Positions 8,995 through 18,187 are shown, numbered from the stretch's first letter. The stretch: DNA of 64,000 nt from JAJPHI01 sp035541875 (GCA_035541875.1 DATKML010000015.1:124001-188000); one strand, 5' to 3'. The notes: generated by a model from the letters alone, not told the origin. Numbers and translations are program-made.

Positions 8995-11572
8995 GCGGCC
9001 AGCCCTCGTATGGCTCCTGCTGGCCAGCCCGTTGCTCGCTTGGCCAGGAATTCGCGCATTGCGCAGCGGCCAAGTGTTAGCCGGACTCGGTTCGACACTC
9101 GCGCGCCTGTTCTGTTTTTGGGCTGTAGTTCTCACACTGGCCGGTCTTCGTATTCCGGTGCATGGCAGTGCCGATCGCATGACGCTGGTAGTAGCACTCG
9201 ATCAATCGCGCTCGATCGCTCCTGACCAGGAAGCGTGGATGATGCGTCAGGTAACCGAGCTTCGCCGCAGCCTGGATCCGCGCGATCAATTGGCCGTCGT
9301 CGGCTTTGGTCGCGATTCGCAGATCTTCGCACCTCCGGAGAATCCGCGCATCACCAATGTTCGCGAGCTTCCGCTCGATACTGGCGCAACGGACTTATCG
9401 AGCGCCTTGGCAACCGCCTCCGGTTTGTTCGCGGAAAAGAACGAAAAACGGATTTTGCTGCTGACCGACGGTAATGAGACTCACGGAAGCGCGCTGGATC
9501 TGGCATCTTCCCTTTCTGATAAGGGGATTCGCGTATATACCTCGGCCCCACCCTCCTCGGCTTTACAGCGCGTCGCGATTACCTCGTTTGAGTCACCCAG
9601 TGTAGTGCGAGCCGGCAGTAGCTTCGCACTGCGACTCGATATCGAAAGCGAGGCGACCCAACCCGCTCAAGCCGTTATCCGATTATTCGCCGACGACAAT
9701 CCGGCCGGTGCACAGCAGATCACTCTTCAGCCGGGAATCAACCGTTTTCGACTTCCTTACCACGTCGCCAAGACCGGGGCCTATCTGATGAAAGCGACGG
9801 TCTCGGTCACAGCACCGCTGATTGCGCTGAACCCGTCGGCCGAGGCCCCGGTTTCGGTTATCGCGCCACCTCGGGTTCTGATGATCTCGGGTAATCCGGC
9901 GGAAAGCCTGGTCCAACTCCTCAAGATGCGCGGCTACACCGTCGATATGGCTGCGCCGCGTGGATTACCGCGTCGGCCCGAGGATTATCTGGCCTACCAG
10001 ACTGTGATTATCGCGAACGTACCGGCCGAAGCGCTTGGCACTGCGGCACAGGAGGCCCTCAATCGCTACGTCGGTGACTTGGGCGGCGGATTAATCGTCG
10101 TTGGCGACAGTCTGAAGGATTCCGGGTTCCACGACGGGCCGCTCGAAAAGGCCCTGCCGATCAAGTTCGTGCCGCAGCCGCCACCTCCGTCGCGCGAGCC
10201 GATCGCGGTCTACCTGCTGGTCGATCGCTCGAACTCGATGAGCTACAACTCGCGTTTTGCCGCCGTTCGCGACGGCGAGCGTATTCGTTACGCCAAGCAG
10301 GCAGCGATCGCTCTGCTCAATCAGCTCGACGATACCGATTACGCCGGCGTTATCGCCTTTGATTCCGAGCCCTACGTGTTGGGTCACCTGCGGCAACTTG
10401 GTCCGGAGCGGCGCGACCTTGTCGGTCGGGTCGAGCGGCTCGAGCCCGGAGGTGGCACCGATTTCAAGCTTTCCGTCGAAACTGCCCGCGATGAGATTCT
10501 CAGCAGCGGTATCGCCGTCCGCCAGATCTTTCTCCTCACCGACGGCGACACGAATCGGCAATATCACGACCACGACAAATTGCTCGCCGACCTGGCCAAG
10601 CAAGGCGTCCCTGTCTCGACGATACGAATCGGTCCCGACCTGGAGAACCTTCGACTGCTGCAGGATTTTGCGCAGATTACGGGCGGCACCTTCTATCGCG
10701 TCGAGGACATAACCAAACTGCCGCAACTGTTGGTTCATCTGACGCATGAAGCACAGAACTTCAAATTGCGTCAGAGCACCCGCGTCGAGACGGGGTCTTC
10801 GAGTGCGGTATTGAGCGGACTCGATCTAGGCAAAATCCCACCGATCGATTTCTTTGCTGTGACCGAGCCCAAGGACGGGTCAGAGGTTCCCTTGACGGCC
10901 CACAAAGGGGCGCAGACTGCCCCGCTGCTGGTCTCGTGGCAATACGAACTCGGCCGGAGCGCAATCTTCTCCGGTGATCCTGATTCGATCGGTTCTGTTG
11001 GATGGCTGCGATGGGACCATTACGCTGAGTTCTGGTCGCAACTCGTCAGTTGGGTTGCGCGCGAGGGCGACTCGGGACCGTTCACGCTCCGGGCACAAGG
11101 CGGTGCGGGCGGGGCGTTGGAGATTACCGCCGAGAAAGCGGACAACCTCCCCGTCATGAATCTGTTTTGTCGTATCACAGGCCCTAAACATGCCTCGGAT
11201 ATCGCTCTGACGCCGAATGGACCTTCACTCTATCGCGGGGAATCCGCTCCCTTGCCGCGGGGTAAATACACCATCTCGCTGATGATCAAGGAAGGCGACA
11301 GTGAGCGTTTGCTCTCACGACGCGAGATTGCGACGGTTGGAGTCGAAAGCGCCGACGCCGCTGAACTGAAGTTGAAGCCGACCAATATCGCCCTGTTGCA
11401 GACACTGGCCCATCAGACCGGCGGCGCTTTCGACGCAACCCTGCAATCGACGATCACTCCTGCCGGCGGTATCGTAACCACTTGGCGGCCGATCGATAAT
11501 CTGCTGATTCCGCTGGCGATGCTAATGCTGCTGGCGGACGTCTTTATCCGCCGCCAAATCTTGGCTTCCTAA
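8987..11572 (+). CDS. Membrane-anchored protein with two VWA domains and a glutamine-amidotransferase-like domain
   Basis: An 861-residue protein ending the MoxR operon. Two membrane segments open it (about 7-25 and 37-55). The first VWA domain has an intact metal site D72, S74, S76. A middle region (about residues 290-395) has the fold pattern of class I glutamine-amidotransferase-like domains, with no obvious catalytic Cys-His-Glu set. A second VWA domain has a canonical DRSNSM site near residue 413. A C-terminal membrane helix (about 838-856) ends the chain. Large two-VWA proteins of this type are regular last members of MoxR/DUF58 operons. The ligand and client are unknown. Its stop overlaps the convergent aminotransferase gene by four bases. 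Confidence 0.88.
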   Translation: MFERPALVWLLLASPLLAWPGIRALRSGQVLAGLGSTLARLFCFWAVVLTLAGLRIPVHGSADRMTLVVALDQSRSIAPDQEAWMMRQVTELRRSLDPRDQLAVVGFGRDSQIFAPPENPRITNVRELPLDTGATDLSSALATASGLFAEKNEKRILLLTDGNETHGSALDLASSLSDKGIRVYTSAPPSSALQRVAITSFESPSVVRAGSSFALRLDIESEATQPAQAVIRLFADDNPAGAQQITLQPGINRFRLPYHVAKTGAYLMKATVSVTAPLIALNPSAEAPVSVIAPPRVLMISGNPAESLVQLLKMRGYTVDMAAPRGLPRRPEDYLAYQTVIIANVPAEALGTAAQEALNRYVGDLGGGLIVVGDSLKDSGFHDGPLEKALPIKFVPQPPPPSREPIAVYLLVDRSNSMSYNSRFAAVRDGERIRYAKQAAIALLNQLDDTDYAGVIAFDSEPYVLGHLRQLGPERRDLVGRVERLEPGGGTDFKLSVETARDEILSSGIAVRQIFLLTDGDTNRQYHDHDKLLADLAKQGVPVSTIRIGPDLENLRLLQDFAQITGGTFYRVEDITKLPQLLVHLTHEAQNFKLRQSTRVETGSSSAVLSGLDLGKIPPIDFFAVTEPKDGSEVPLTAHKGAQTAPLLVSWQYELGRSAIFSGDPDSIGSVGWLRWDHYAEFWSQLVSWVAREGDSGPFTLRAQGGAGGALEITAEKADNLPVMNLFCRITGPKHASDIALTPNGPSLYRGESAPLPRGKYTISLMIKEGDSERLLSRREIATVGVESADAAELKLKPTNIALLQTLAHQTGGAFDATLQSTITPAGGIVTTWRPIDNLLIPLAMLMLLADVFIRRQILAS

Positions 11573-12750
11573 CGCCGATACTCGGCGAGTTTCGCTGCTA
11601 AAGACTGAAGCCGCTCCGTCGCCCGAGCGATCGTTTCATCGCTTTTCGAGAAGGTAAACCGCAGCATCCCGTGACCTAACTCCGGCCGATGGTAAAAGCT
11701 GGAGCCCGGCACCGCCGCGATACCAACCTTATCGAGCATGAAATCCGCCGCCTCAAAGTCGTTGCGGAAGCCCAGATGGTCGATACCCGCCATGATGTAA
11801 TAGGCACCCTGCGGTATATGACAGCGGAGACCAGCATCCGTTAGCGCATCGAAGAGCATCGTGCGTTTATGCGTATAGCTAGCCACCAGATCGGCGTAAA
11901 AAGACTCGGGCAGTCGAAGCGCCGTCGCACCCGCTTCCTGCAAAGGATGCGGCGCGCCAACCGTAAGAAAATCGTGGACCTTGCGGATCGCACCTGTGAG
12001 CCGCTCGGACGCTATCGCATAGGCAAGACGCCATCCGGTGACCGAGTAGGTCTTGGAAAGACCGCTTATCGTAATCGTGCGATCGGCCATCCCGGGCAGA
12101 CTGCCCAGAGAGACGTGCTGGCTGCCGTCATAGATGATGTGTTCGTAGATCTCGTCGGTTATCGCCAGAGTGTCGTGGCGCTGGCAGAGCGAAGCAATTA
12201 GCTCAAGCTCGGCACGACTGAAGATTTTACCCGTTGGATTATGGGGCGTGTTAACGACGATCGCTTTAGTGCGTGGGCCGAAGGCCTTTTCCAACTCCTC
12301 ACGGTCGATCGAGTAGTTGGGTCCGCGGAGCGCAACATAGCGCGGTGTCGCGCCTGCGATAATCGCGTCAGGCCCGTAGTTCTCGTAAAAGGGCTCGAAG
12401 ACGATTACTTCGTCGCCGGGGTTGATGATCGCGAGCAAGCTCGCGATCATCGCCTCGGTCGCACCGCAAGTAACGGTGATGCTTCGGTCGGGGTCGCAAT
12501 CCAAGGCGTTATACGACCGCGCCTTGGCAGCTATTGCAGCCCGGAAATTTGCCGACCCATGGGTGACTGCGTACTGATTAAACTCGCTATCAATCGCTCG
12601 CTTCGCAGCTTCCTTAAGCTCCGAAGGTGCAGCGAAATCGGGAAAGCCTTGGGCGAGGTTAACCGCACCGCAGGCTAACGCCCGACGCGTCATCTCACGG
12701 ATTACGGACTCGGTAAAGCGCTCAGTCTTGGTGGAGACTTCTGTTGGCAT
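11569..12750 (-). CDS. Class I/II pyridoxal-phosphate aminotransferase
   Basis: Transfers an amino group between an amino acid and a 2-oxo acid. The 393-residue protein has fold-type I landmarks: NLAQGFPDF near residue 31, NPTG at 171-174, Asp199 for the cofactor nitrogen, and the Schiff-base Lys233 in SGLSKTYSVTGWR. The pattern fits the subgroup containing methionine/kynurenine aminotransferases (YbdL, KAT) and archaeal-type aspartate aminotransferases. The amino-acid specificity cannot be settled by reading. It is convergent with the MoxR operon and probably transcribed alone. Confidence 0.92.
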   Translation of the reverse strand: MPTEVSTKTERFTESVIREMTRRALACGAVNLAQGFPDFAAPSELKEAAKRAIDSEFNQYAVTHGSANFRAAIAAKARSYNALDCDPDRSITVTCGATEAMIASLLAIINPGDEVIVFEPFYENYGPDAIIAGATPRYVALRGPNYSIDREELEKAFGPRTKAIVVNTPHNPTGKIFSRAELELIASLCQRHDTLAITDEIYEHIIYDGSQHVSLGSLPGMADRTITISGLSKTYSVTGWRLAYAIASERLTGAIRKVHDFLTVGAPHPLQEAGATALRLPESFYADLVASYTHKRTMLFDALTDAGLRCHIPQGAYYIMAGIDHLGFRNDFEAADFMLDKVGIAAVPGSSFYHRPELGHGMLRFTFSKSDETIARATERLQSLAAKLAEYRR

Positions 12751-12895
12751 CGGTCGCTCAGCCTAGCTTAACCTTGCGACCCCGCCAACTTTTATGATCC
12801 AATGGGGATTGACCCGATGACTCCCCCTCACCCACTCTCAACAGCCAGACCTTCCCCCGAAGGCCTAGGCAGTTGCCATCAATAGGAGGCCAGTT

Positions 12896-13108
12896 CTAGT
12901 TTTGAGCGCGTAGTTCTTCGAGCTGAGCCGCGCCCTGCTGCAGACGCCACTGATCTATCGCCTCGACGTTGAACCGCCAGTCACTGCCGATTTTGAAGCC
13001 GGGCAACTGACCCTTCTTGAGCAAACGGTAAATCGTTGAGCGATGAACGCGCAAGTAATCCGAGAGCTCCCCCACTGTCAAAACCTTCGCATCTGCTAAA
13101 TTGGCCAT
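12896..13108 (-). CDS. Small excisionase-family helix-turn-helix DNA-binding protein
   Basis: A DNA-binding protein of about 70 residues with the winged helix-turn-helix of the MerR/excisionase superfamily. The recognisable core is VGELSDYLRVHRSTIYRLLKK followed by PGFKIGSDWRF. I chose ATG 13108, which has AGGAG about ten bases upstream, over a longer 81-residue reading. Chromosomal single-domain members act as small regulators or as recombination directionality factors. No integrase or recombinase is nearby, so a regulatory role is more likely. The target is unknown. Confidence 0.82.
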   Translation of the reverse strand: MANLADAKVLTVGELSDYLRVHRSTIYRLLKKGQLPGFKIGSDWRFNVEAIDQWRLQQGAAQLEELRAQN

Positions 13109-13443
13109 GACTTGATTTCTCCTAACACCCTCTAAAGTCACCTATCCTACAGGGAGACTACCACAACTCTCCTTAATCAGCGAACGGTTCGCCAAACGAA
13201 TTTCAAGCACTTTTTTCACAACTTTTAACAATCTGTACGACGATAAAGCGGAAACCTGTGGACGAAAGATCGTTTATGGTTCTCAAACTAAAGAGGGAGA
13301 CGCCATTCTTTCGTGTTTTATTCAATTTAAAGACGGAGTAAGCACCGTCATTACTGCGCTCCTTGGCCAAGAAACCGTCTGTTGATAAATGGCCGCCCAA
13401 GGCACAGTTTGCGTCGTTGCGGCTCCTTGATATCGTTCAACCG
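13109..13443 (+). other. Intergenic stretch, no convincing gene
   Basis: About 335 bases between the divergent excisionase-type gene and the DUF72 gene. The sequence is clearly more AT-rich than its neighbours, with runs such as CTTTTTTCACAACTTTTAAC, as expected of a bidirectional promoter region. Short readings on both strands have no family resemblance. I could not pick a single promoter with confidence. Confidence 0.5.
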
Positions 13444-14151
13444 ATGTCCGCCGTGATCCGCGCCGGGGCTTCCGGTTTCAGCTACAAAGAATGGCTGGGC
13501 GGCTTCTACCCGGCCAAGCTCCCTGCGCTGAAGATGCTACCGTATTACGCGGAACGGCTCCCGACGGTCGAAATCAACTATACCTTCCGTGCGATGCCGC
13601 GACGATCGATGCTAGAGGGATGGGCGGCCAAGACGCCGCCCGATTTTCGTTTCGCGCTGAAGGCGCCTCAACGAATCACGCACTTCGCGAAACTCCGCGG
13701 TATCGAAGAGAATCTCAACTATTTTATCGACACGGCCGGTGCGCTCGGCGAACGACTGGGCCCCATTCTCTTCCAACTTCCACCGGATCTGAAACGCGAT
13801 GATGAGCTGCTCAAGGATTTCATCGCTCAGATCGACGGGAGGGTGCGAGCTGCGTTCGAGTTTCGTAACGCCGCGTGGTTTGATGACGCAGTGATGAATC
13901 TGTTGCGGAGCAGCGGGGCCGCGCTCTGCATCGCTGAAACCGATAAACTAGTTAGTCCAATTCTGCATACAGCTGACTACGTTTATATTCGATTGCGTAA
14001 GATTAATTACAACGATGCTGGGCTGCGTGTTTGGGCCGAAAAAATTCGAAAACTGAATGATGGAACGAAGGAGATCTTCATCTACTTCAAGCATGAAGCC
14101 TCGGCTCCTGCGCTCGCCCAGCGGATGCTGACCTTGCTCGCCCAGTCCTGA
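13444..14151 (+). CDS. DUF72 family protein (YecE-like)
   Basis: A member of the DUF72/YecE TIM-barrel family; molecular function unknown. The 235-residue product begins with the family's IRAGASGFSYKEW segment. It contains NYTFRAMPRRSMLEGW, FALKAPQRITH, GPILFQLPP and FEFRNAAWF, all typical of the family, and a YIRLRKINY segment near the end. The first methionine in good register is at 13444; a TTG at 13363 would add 27 residues with no family similarity. It is followed 11 bases later by an unknown gene, probably in the same transcript. Confidence 0.9.
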   Translation: MSAVIRAGASGFSYKEWLGGFYPAKLPALKMLPYYAERLPTVEINYTFRAMPRRSMLEGWAAKTPPDFRFALKAPQRITHFAKLRGIEENLNYFIDTAGALGERLGPILFQLPPDLKRDDELLKDFIAQIDGRVRAAFEFRNAAWFDDAVMNLLRSSGAALCIAETDKLVSPILHTADYVYIRLRKINYNDAGLRVWAEKIRKLNDGTKEIFIYFKHEASAPALAQRMLTLLAQS

Positions 14152-14162
14152 AAAACGACCCG

Positions 14163-14762
14163 ATGTTGCCGCCACTGGGAAAGTATCGCTTCGAGATATT
14201 CCAGAGCAGCGTCTTAAGCGCCGTTGAAGAAGCCACGTTCACGAGACAATCACTCACGGTGTTGCGCAAGGCAACTGAGGGATATACGAAGCACAGCATC
14301 GTCGCAGCGCTGGACGCGGAAGGGCGCATCTCCACGATCAGCGTGAACTATTCGAGCCATCTCTTTAAGCGGGACGCCAATTATCGCACCGATGGCGAGG
14401 TCTTTCGTGGCAGCGTCAGCACGGTGGCAGGACGCAACGAAATCGTGATCAAGCTCGGCCGTTTTGGTGAAGTCGAAGTGGCTGGAGTCGTGGCCTTCAG
14501 GATGCTGATCCTGGCTCACGTCCTCGAACGCGGTCAGCCACGATGGACCGGGCGGGTCGCGGTCATCGACCCCAGTGGTCTAGCCGCCGCGTCGCTGAAA
14601 CAGACCTGTCGTCTTGGAAGAACGCAAAATCTCTGGACCTATGAAGCGCGGATGGGCGACACCGAGGAGATCGAGATCGATGATGCCGGTCGGATCCTGA
14701 TGTGTCGCGGTCAGGATCGGACCGGCAGCAAATTAGTCAGTTTTGAAGCAGCAGAGCCCTGA
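14163..14762 (+). CDS. Hypothetical protein
   Basis: I do not recognise this 199-residue protein. It has no signal peptide or membrane helix. It looks rich in beta strands, with a repeated pattern of short hydrophobic strands, and holds only one cysteine pair-like position (C near 143, C near 183). It follows the DUF72 gene by 11 bases, so the two are probably one operon. It is convergent with the bactofilin gene, with six bases between the stops. Codon use resembles its neighbours, which supports a real gene. Confidence 0.72.
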   Translation: MLPPLGKYRFEIFQSSVLSAVEEATFTRQSLTVLRKATEGYTKHSIVAALDAEGRISTISVNYSSHLFKRDANYRTDGEVFRGSVSTVAGRNEIVIKLGRFGEVEVAGVVAFRMLILAHVLERGQPRWTGRVAVIDPSGLAAASLKQTCRLGRTQNLWTYEARMGDTEEIEIDDAGRILMCRGQDRTGSKLVSFEAAEP

Positions 14763-14768
14763 TAATTG

Positions 14769-15119
14769 TTAGGCAGCGGCAGCGCGTTCACGGGGCATCT
14801 TGCAATCGCCCTCGAACTGCGCGCCTTCGTTCAGGATGAGGCTCGGCGTGCTGATCGTGCATTTGCATCGGGCGGTCGGCAGCAGTTCCAGACGCTCCCG
14901 CGCGATAATCTCGCCGGTAACCTGTCCTGCCACCGTTATGCGACTTCCCGCGATGCGCGCCGACACCACAGCGCCTTGCGCGATCATGATGACGTCGCCG
15001 GTGATTTCCCCTTCGGCATCGCCTTCGATCTTCGCCGGAGCACGAAAGTTCAGCGTGCCCTTTATCTTGGTGCCCTTGCCGATGCGTGACTCAAAAGATG
15101 CTTCGTCGATCGCCGCCAT
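14769..15119 (-). CDS. Bactofilin
   Basis: Small cytoskeletal protein that polymerises without nucleotide into filaments used for cell shape or localisation of envelope enzymes. The 116-residue sequence is a short bactofilin. It has an N-terminal tail with FESRIGKGTKIKGTL, followed by a right-handed beta-helix core with regularly spaced Gly and small hydrophobic residues (IEGDAEGEITGDVI, VVSARIAGSRITVAG), and an unstructured Ala-rich tail. No peptidase partner (M23) is adjacent. Regular promoter-side spacing suggests a single-gene transcript. Confidence 0.9.
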   Translation of the reverse strand: MAAIDEASFESRIGKGTKIKGTLNFRAPAKIEGDAEGEITGDVIMIAQGAVVSARIAGSRITVAGQVTGEIIARERLELLPTARCKCTISTPSLILNEGAQFEGDCKMPRERAAAA

Positions 15120-15265
15120 CTAACCTCTCCCCTCCGTTCGACCGTGCCAAGGCTGCAAAGTCGTGACGCTATCGCAATATGCGCCGAAAACGCGCGTTAG
15201 GCAATCCAGTTTAGTCACTCTGTTGCGACGCACTCTATTCGTCGTGACTCCGCTTTATGCATCTT

Positions 15266-16450
15266 TTACATCGCGTCACGCCGCATGATCGTACGTGCGA
15301 TCGCAAAGCGATGAACCTCCGACGGTCCGTCGTAGATGCGGAACGCCCGAATATCGCGATAAATCTGCTGGACCACCGTGTCATCAGTGATGCCCATACC
15401 GCCGAGAACCTGCAGCGAACGATCAACCACGCGGTTGAGTGCTTCTGAGCAATAGACCTTATACATGCTGGTTTCGAGTTGGGCGCGTTCGCCGCGATCG
15501 AGCAACCAGGCCGCATGCCAGATAGCGAGGCGGCTCAGATTCAGATCCATTTCGTTGTCCGCGAGCATGAACCCGACCCCCTCGTGCTCGCCGATTGCGC
15601 GACCAAAGGCCTGACGCTTACGCGCATATTCCGTCGCGATCGCGTGGCAGCGACGCGCGGCCCCAAGCCACCGCATGCAATGCGTTAGTCGCGCGGGCCC
15701 TAGCCGAACCTGTGCGTACCGAAACCCTTTGCCGACTTCACCCAGGATTCGCTCACTGCCGACGCGAACGTCGTGAAACTCGACCTCGGCGTGGCCGCCC
15801 GGCGAGTTGGAATCCATCGTGTTCAGCAATCGCTTGAGGGCAAACCCGGGTGCGTCCATGTCGACGAGAAACATCGTCGCACCCAGGTCGCGGCCATCCT
15901 TATCTTCAGTTCGCGCCATCACGATATTCAGTGACGCACCCGGCGCCCCGGTGATTAGCCATTTGCGGCCATTGATCACGAAGTCGTCGCCGTCACGTCG
16001 CGCGACCGTTTTCAGCAACGCAGGATCGGAGCCTGCGCCACCGTCCGGCTCGGTCATCGAGAAGACCGTGCGGATTTCGCCGCGAACCAGCGATCCGAGC
16101 CAGCGCTCCTTCTGCGCGGGAGTCGCTACCTTGTCGAGCAGGTTGGTGTTGCCTTCGTCCGGAGCCTGGATGTTCAGCGCAAGCGGACCGAGCGTGGACC
16201 AGCCGGCGGCCTCGAACACTACCGCCATCCCCCGATGATCCAGTCCAAGTCCGCCATATTCCTTCGGACCGTGGGGTGAGAGCAGACCCGCGTAACGCGC
16301 CCGTTTCACCATCTCGAGACGCAATTCTTCGGAAGGCCCATGAGAACCCTGACGCGGATCGCGCTCAAGCGGAACGATCTCTTCGCGAATGAATTCTTCG
16401 GTCTTGCGCGCTACGGCCAGATGTTCGGCTGGGATTTCGAAATCAATCAT
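15266..16450 (-). CDS. Acyl-CoA dehydrogenase (ACAD10/11-like)
   Basis: FAD enzyme that introduces the alpha-beta double bond in an acyl-CoA. The 394 residues show the family order: an N-terminal helical domain, the FSMTEPDGGAGSDP segment and NGRKWLITGA in the middle beta domain, and QVLGGMGITDDT in the C-terminal helical domain. In the motif where medium-chain enzymes have the catalytic Glu (IYEGT), this protein has IYDGPSEVHR, an Asp. This variant is found in the ACAD10/11-like branch. It is the last gene of a minus-strand run behind two short-chain dehydrogenases (50-base gap), suggesting a shared degradative pathway. The acyl substrate is unknown. Confidence 0.92.
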   Translation of the reverse strand: MIDFEIPAEHLAVARKTEEFIREEIVPLERDPRQGSHGPSEELRLEMVKRARYAGLLSPHGPKEYGGLGLDHRGMAVVFEAAGWSTLGPLALNIQAPDEGNTNLLDKVATPAQKERWLGSLVRGEIRTVFSMTEPDGGAGSDPALLKTVARRDGDDFVINGRKWLITGAPGASLNIVMARTEDKDGRDLGATMFLVDMDAPGFALKRLLNTMDSNSPGGHAEVEFHDVRVGSERILGEVGKGFRYAQVRLGPARLTHCMRWLGAARRCHAIATEYARKRQAFGRAIGEHEGVGFMLADNEMDLNLSRLAIWHAAWLLDRGERAQLETSMYKVYCSEALNRVVDRSLQVLGGMGITDDTVVQQIYRDIRAFRIYDGPSEVHRFAIARTIMRRDAM

Positions 16451-16500
16451 TTAATAATCCGTCCAGTTTCATACGTTCTTTCCGATAAGAAGCACTTCAA

Positions 16501-17289
16501 TCACACGCGACAGAGCAAACCGCCGTCGACGGCGATGGATTCTCCGGTGACGAAGCTGGCCGCCGGCGAAACCAAATAGAGGAGCGCTCCAGCGATTTCC
16601 TCCGGCTTCAGTAAGCGCCGATAGGGCAGATACTTAACAAGCTTTTCATTGAAATCGCCGGGCTCGGTTTCTGCACGACCGGGTTCATCGAGCCATCCGC
16701 ATTCAATCATGTTGATGCGGACGCTGCGGCGCGCCCATTCGAGTGCGAGAGCGCGCACGAGATTCCTGACCGCTCCTTTGGCCGCGCAATAGAGCGTGGC
16801 ATTGGGCACTCCACGCTCCGCCATCACGTTACTGATATTCACGATCGAGCCGCCGCCCCGCTGCAGGATCACCCGGCCGACCTCCTGACATGCCATCCAG
16901 ACCGTCTTGAAATTATCTTCCATCACGCGGTCGTAGGCCGAGTCATCGGTGTTGTCGAAGGGCGCGTAGAAGGGTCCATCAAACGCGGTGACCAGAATAT
17001 CGAGCCCGCCGAGTTCTTTTACTGCAAGATCGGCGGTCGCGCTCAAATCGGCGCGCAGTGCGGCGCGTTGAACCTGGATCGGCACCTTCTTCTGTCCCGC
17101 GGCCATGATCGCCTTGGCCGCCTCGTTCAAGGCGTCAGTGGTGCCCGCATCCTGTGACGCGATCATCACTTTGCCGCCGGCTTCGGCGAGCGTCACAGCG
17201 GCGACGCGCCCCAGATTGTGTTCCGCGCCGAGCACCAGCGCACGCTTACCCGCGAGAGAAAAATCCTTAATTCCTGGTGGAAGTGCCAT
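16501..17289 (-). CDS. Short-chain dehydrogenase/reductase with altered cofactor motifs
   Basis: A 262-residue SDR fold enzyme. The active-site tyrosine-lysine pair is in YCAAK, with the catalytic serine in NISNVM, and the C-terminal VDGG segment is typical. The nucleotide-binding loop reads LGAEHNLGRVA instead of TGxxxGxG, and the usual NNAG is replaced by TAFDG, so this is a divergent member. It starts at ATG 17289 after GGGAG. It lies 20 bases behind the second SDR gene and upstream of the acyl-CoA dehydrogenase. A role as a beta-hydroxyacyl-CoA or alcohol dehydrogenase in the same pathway is inferred. Confidence 0.86.
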   Translation of the reverse strand: MALPPGIKDFSLAGKRALVLGAEHNLGRVAAVTLAEAGGKVMIASQDAGTTDALNEAAKAIMAAGQKKVPIQVQRAALRADLSATADLAVKELGGLDILVTAFDGPFYAPFDNTDDSAYDRVMEDNFKTVWMACQEVGRVILQRGGGSIVNISNVMAERGVPNATLYCAAKGAVRNLVRALALEWARRSVRINMIECGWLDEPGRAETEPGDFNEKLVKYLPYRRLLKPEEIAGALLYLVSPAASFVTGESIAVDGGLLCRV

Positions 17290-17309
17290 CCGTGTCGCTC
17301 CCGCAATGC

Positions 17310-18104
17310 CTATTGTTTGCCGCCCGGAACGGCACCGGTTGGAGTGATTCCGCCCGCGAGTCCGCCGCCGTCGATGATCAGCAATTCGCCGTTGATATGG
17401 TTCGAGGCCTCCGAAGCGAGGAAGACCGCGAGCGGACCGACATCATCGTCCTCACCAGCGCGCCCGATAGGAATAAATTTGCCGCCCTTGAAAAACTCCA
17501 TCATCTTTTCGTTATGCGGAAAGATGCCGGGAACGATGCAATTGACCTGAATATTGTCGTCGCAGTAGGTCAACGCAAGCGAACGAGTCAGTTGGAGAAT
17601 CGCACCCTTCGCGCAGGCGTATGTATAGATGTGCTTGCCGCCGCGCAGTCCGTAACCTGACGCCACGTTGATGATCTTGCCACGCTTGGCCTTCACCATG
17701 TGGGGGATCACGGCGCGAGCACCGTAGAACTGGCTCGTGAGATTGGTATCGATCCCGAGACGCCAATCCTCATCGGAGAGCTGATCGATGCGCTTGCCGA
17801 GCGAATCAGGATCGATACCTGCATTGTTCACGAGAATATCGACCTTGCCGAATTCGGCGATCGCCGCTTCGACCATCGCATTGACCTGCGCTGATTGAGT
17901 GACGTCGGTTGCTTTTACCAGGCACTTACGACCGAGTGCGCGGACGGCGGCGGCCGTCTCCTCCAACTGCGAAAGGGTGCGCGACGCCGCCACGATATCC
18001 GCACCGCAGTTGGCGAAGCGCAACGCCATCGCGCGCCCGAGCCCACGTCCGGCACCGGTAATGATCGCGACTTTGCCTTCGAGGCTAAAGTTATCGAGAA
18101 TCAT
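17310..18104 (-). CDS. Short-chain dehydrogenase/reductase, classical type
   Basis: A 264-residue NAD(P)-dependent oxidoreductase. It has TGAGRGLGRAMA in the nucleotide loop, NNAG after VDILV, catalytic Ser in NVASGYG, and the YACAK pair. GGAGAAGATC precedes ATG 18104. It is the promoter-proximal gene of the minus-strand SDR-SDR-acyl-CoA dehydrogenase operon. The close match to FabG/3-hydroxyacyl-type SDRs suggests a hydroxyacyl-CoA or secondary alcohol substrate, but specificity in this family cannot be read from sequence. It is divergent from the DsbA-type gene over 83 bases. Confidence 0.9.
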   Translation of the reverse strand: MILDNFSLEGKVAIITGAGRGLGRAMALRFANCGADIVAASRTLSQLEETAAAVRALGRKCLVKATDVTQSAQVNAMVEAAIAEFGKVDILVNNAGIDPDSLGKRIDQLSDEDWRLGIDTNLTSQFYGARAVIPHMVKAKRGKIINVASGYGLRGGKHIYTYACAKGAILQLTRSLALTYCDDNIQVNCIVPGIFPHNEKMMEFFKGGKFIPIGRAGEDDDVGPLAVFLASEASNHINGELLIIDGGGLAGGITPTGAVPGGKQ

Positions 18105-18136
18105 GATCTTCTCCGCTTATCGTCCAGCTTAGCGTT

Positions 18137-18166
18137 TTGACCCAACGGCGCGACGCGGAATATATT
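18137..18166 (+). promoter_or_regulatory. Candidate sigma70-type promoter of the dsbA/frnE-tusA run
   Basis: TTGACC at 18137-18142 and TATATT at 18161-18166 are separated by 18 bases, and the ATG lies about 20 bases farther. The -10 box sits in the 10-base palindrome GAATATATTC (18158-18167), which could be part of an operator. Confidence 0.5.
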
Positions 18167-18187
18167 CGCATTTGAGGTCACAATCAG

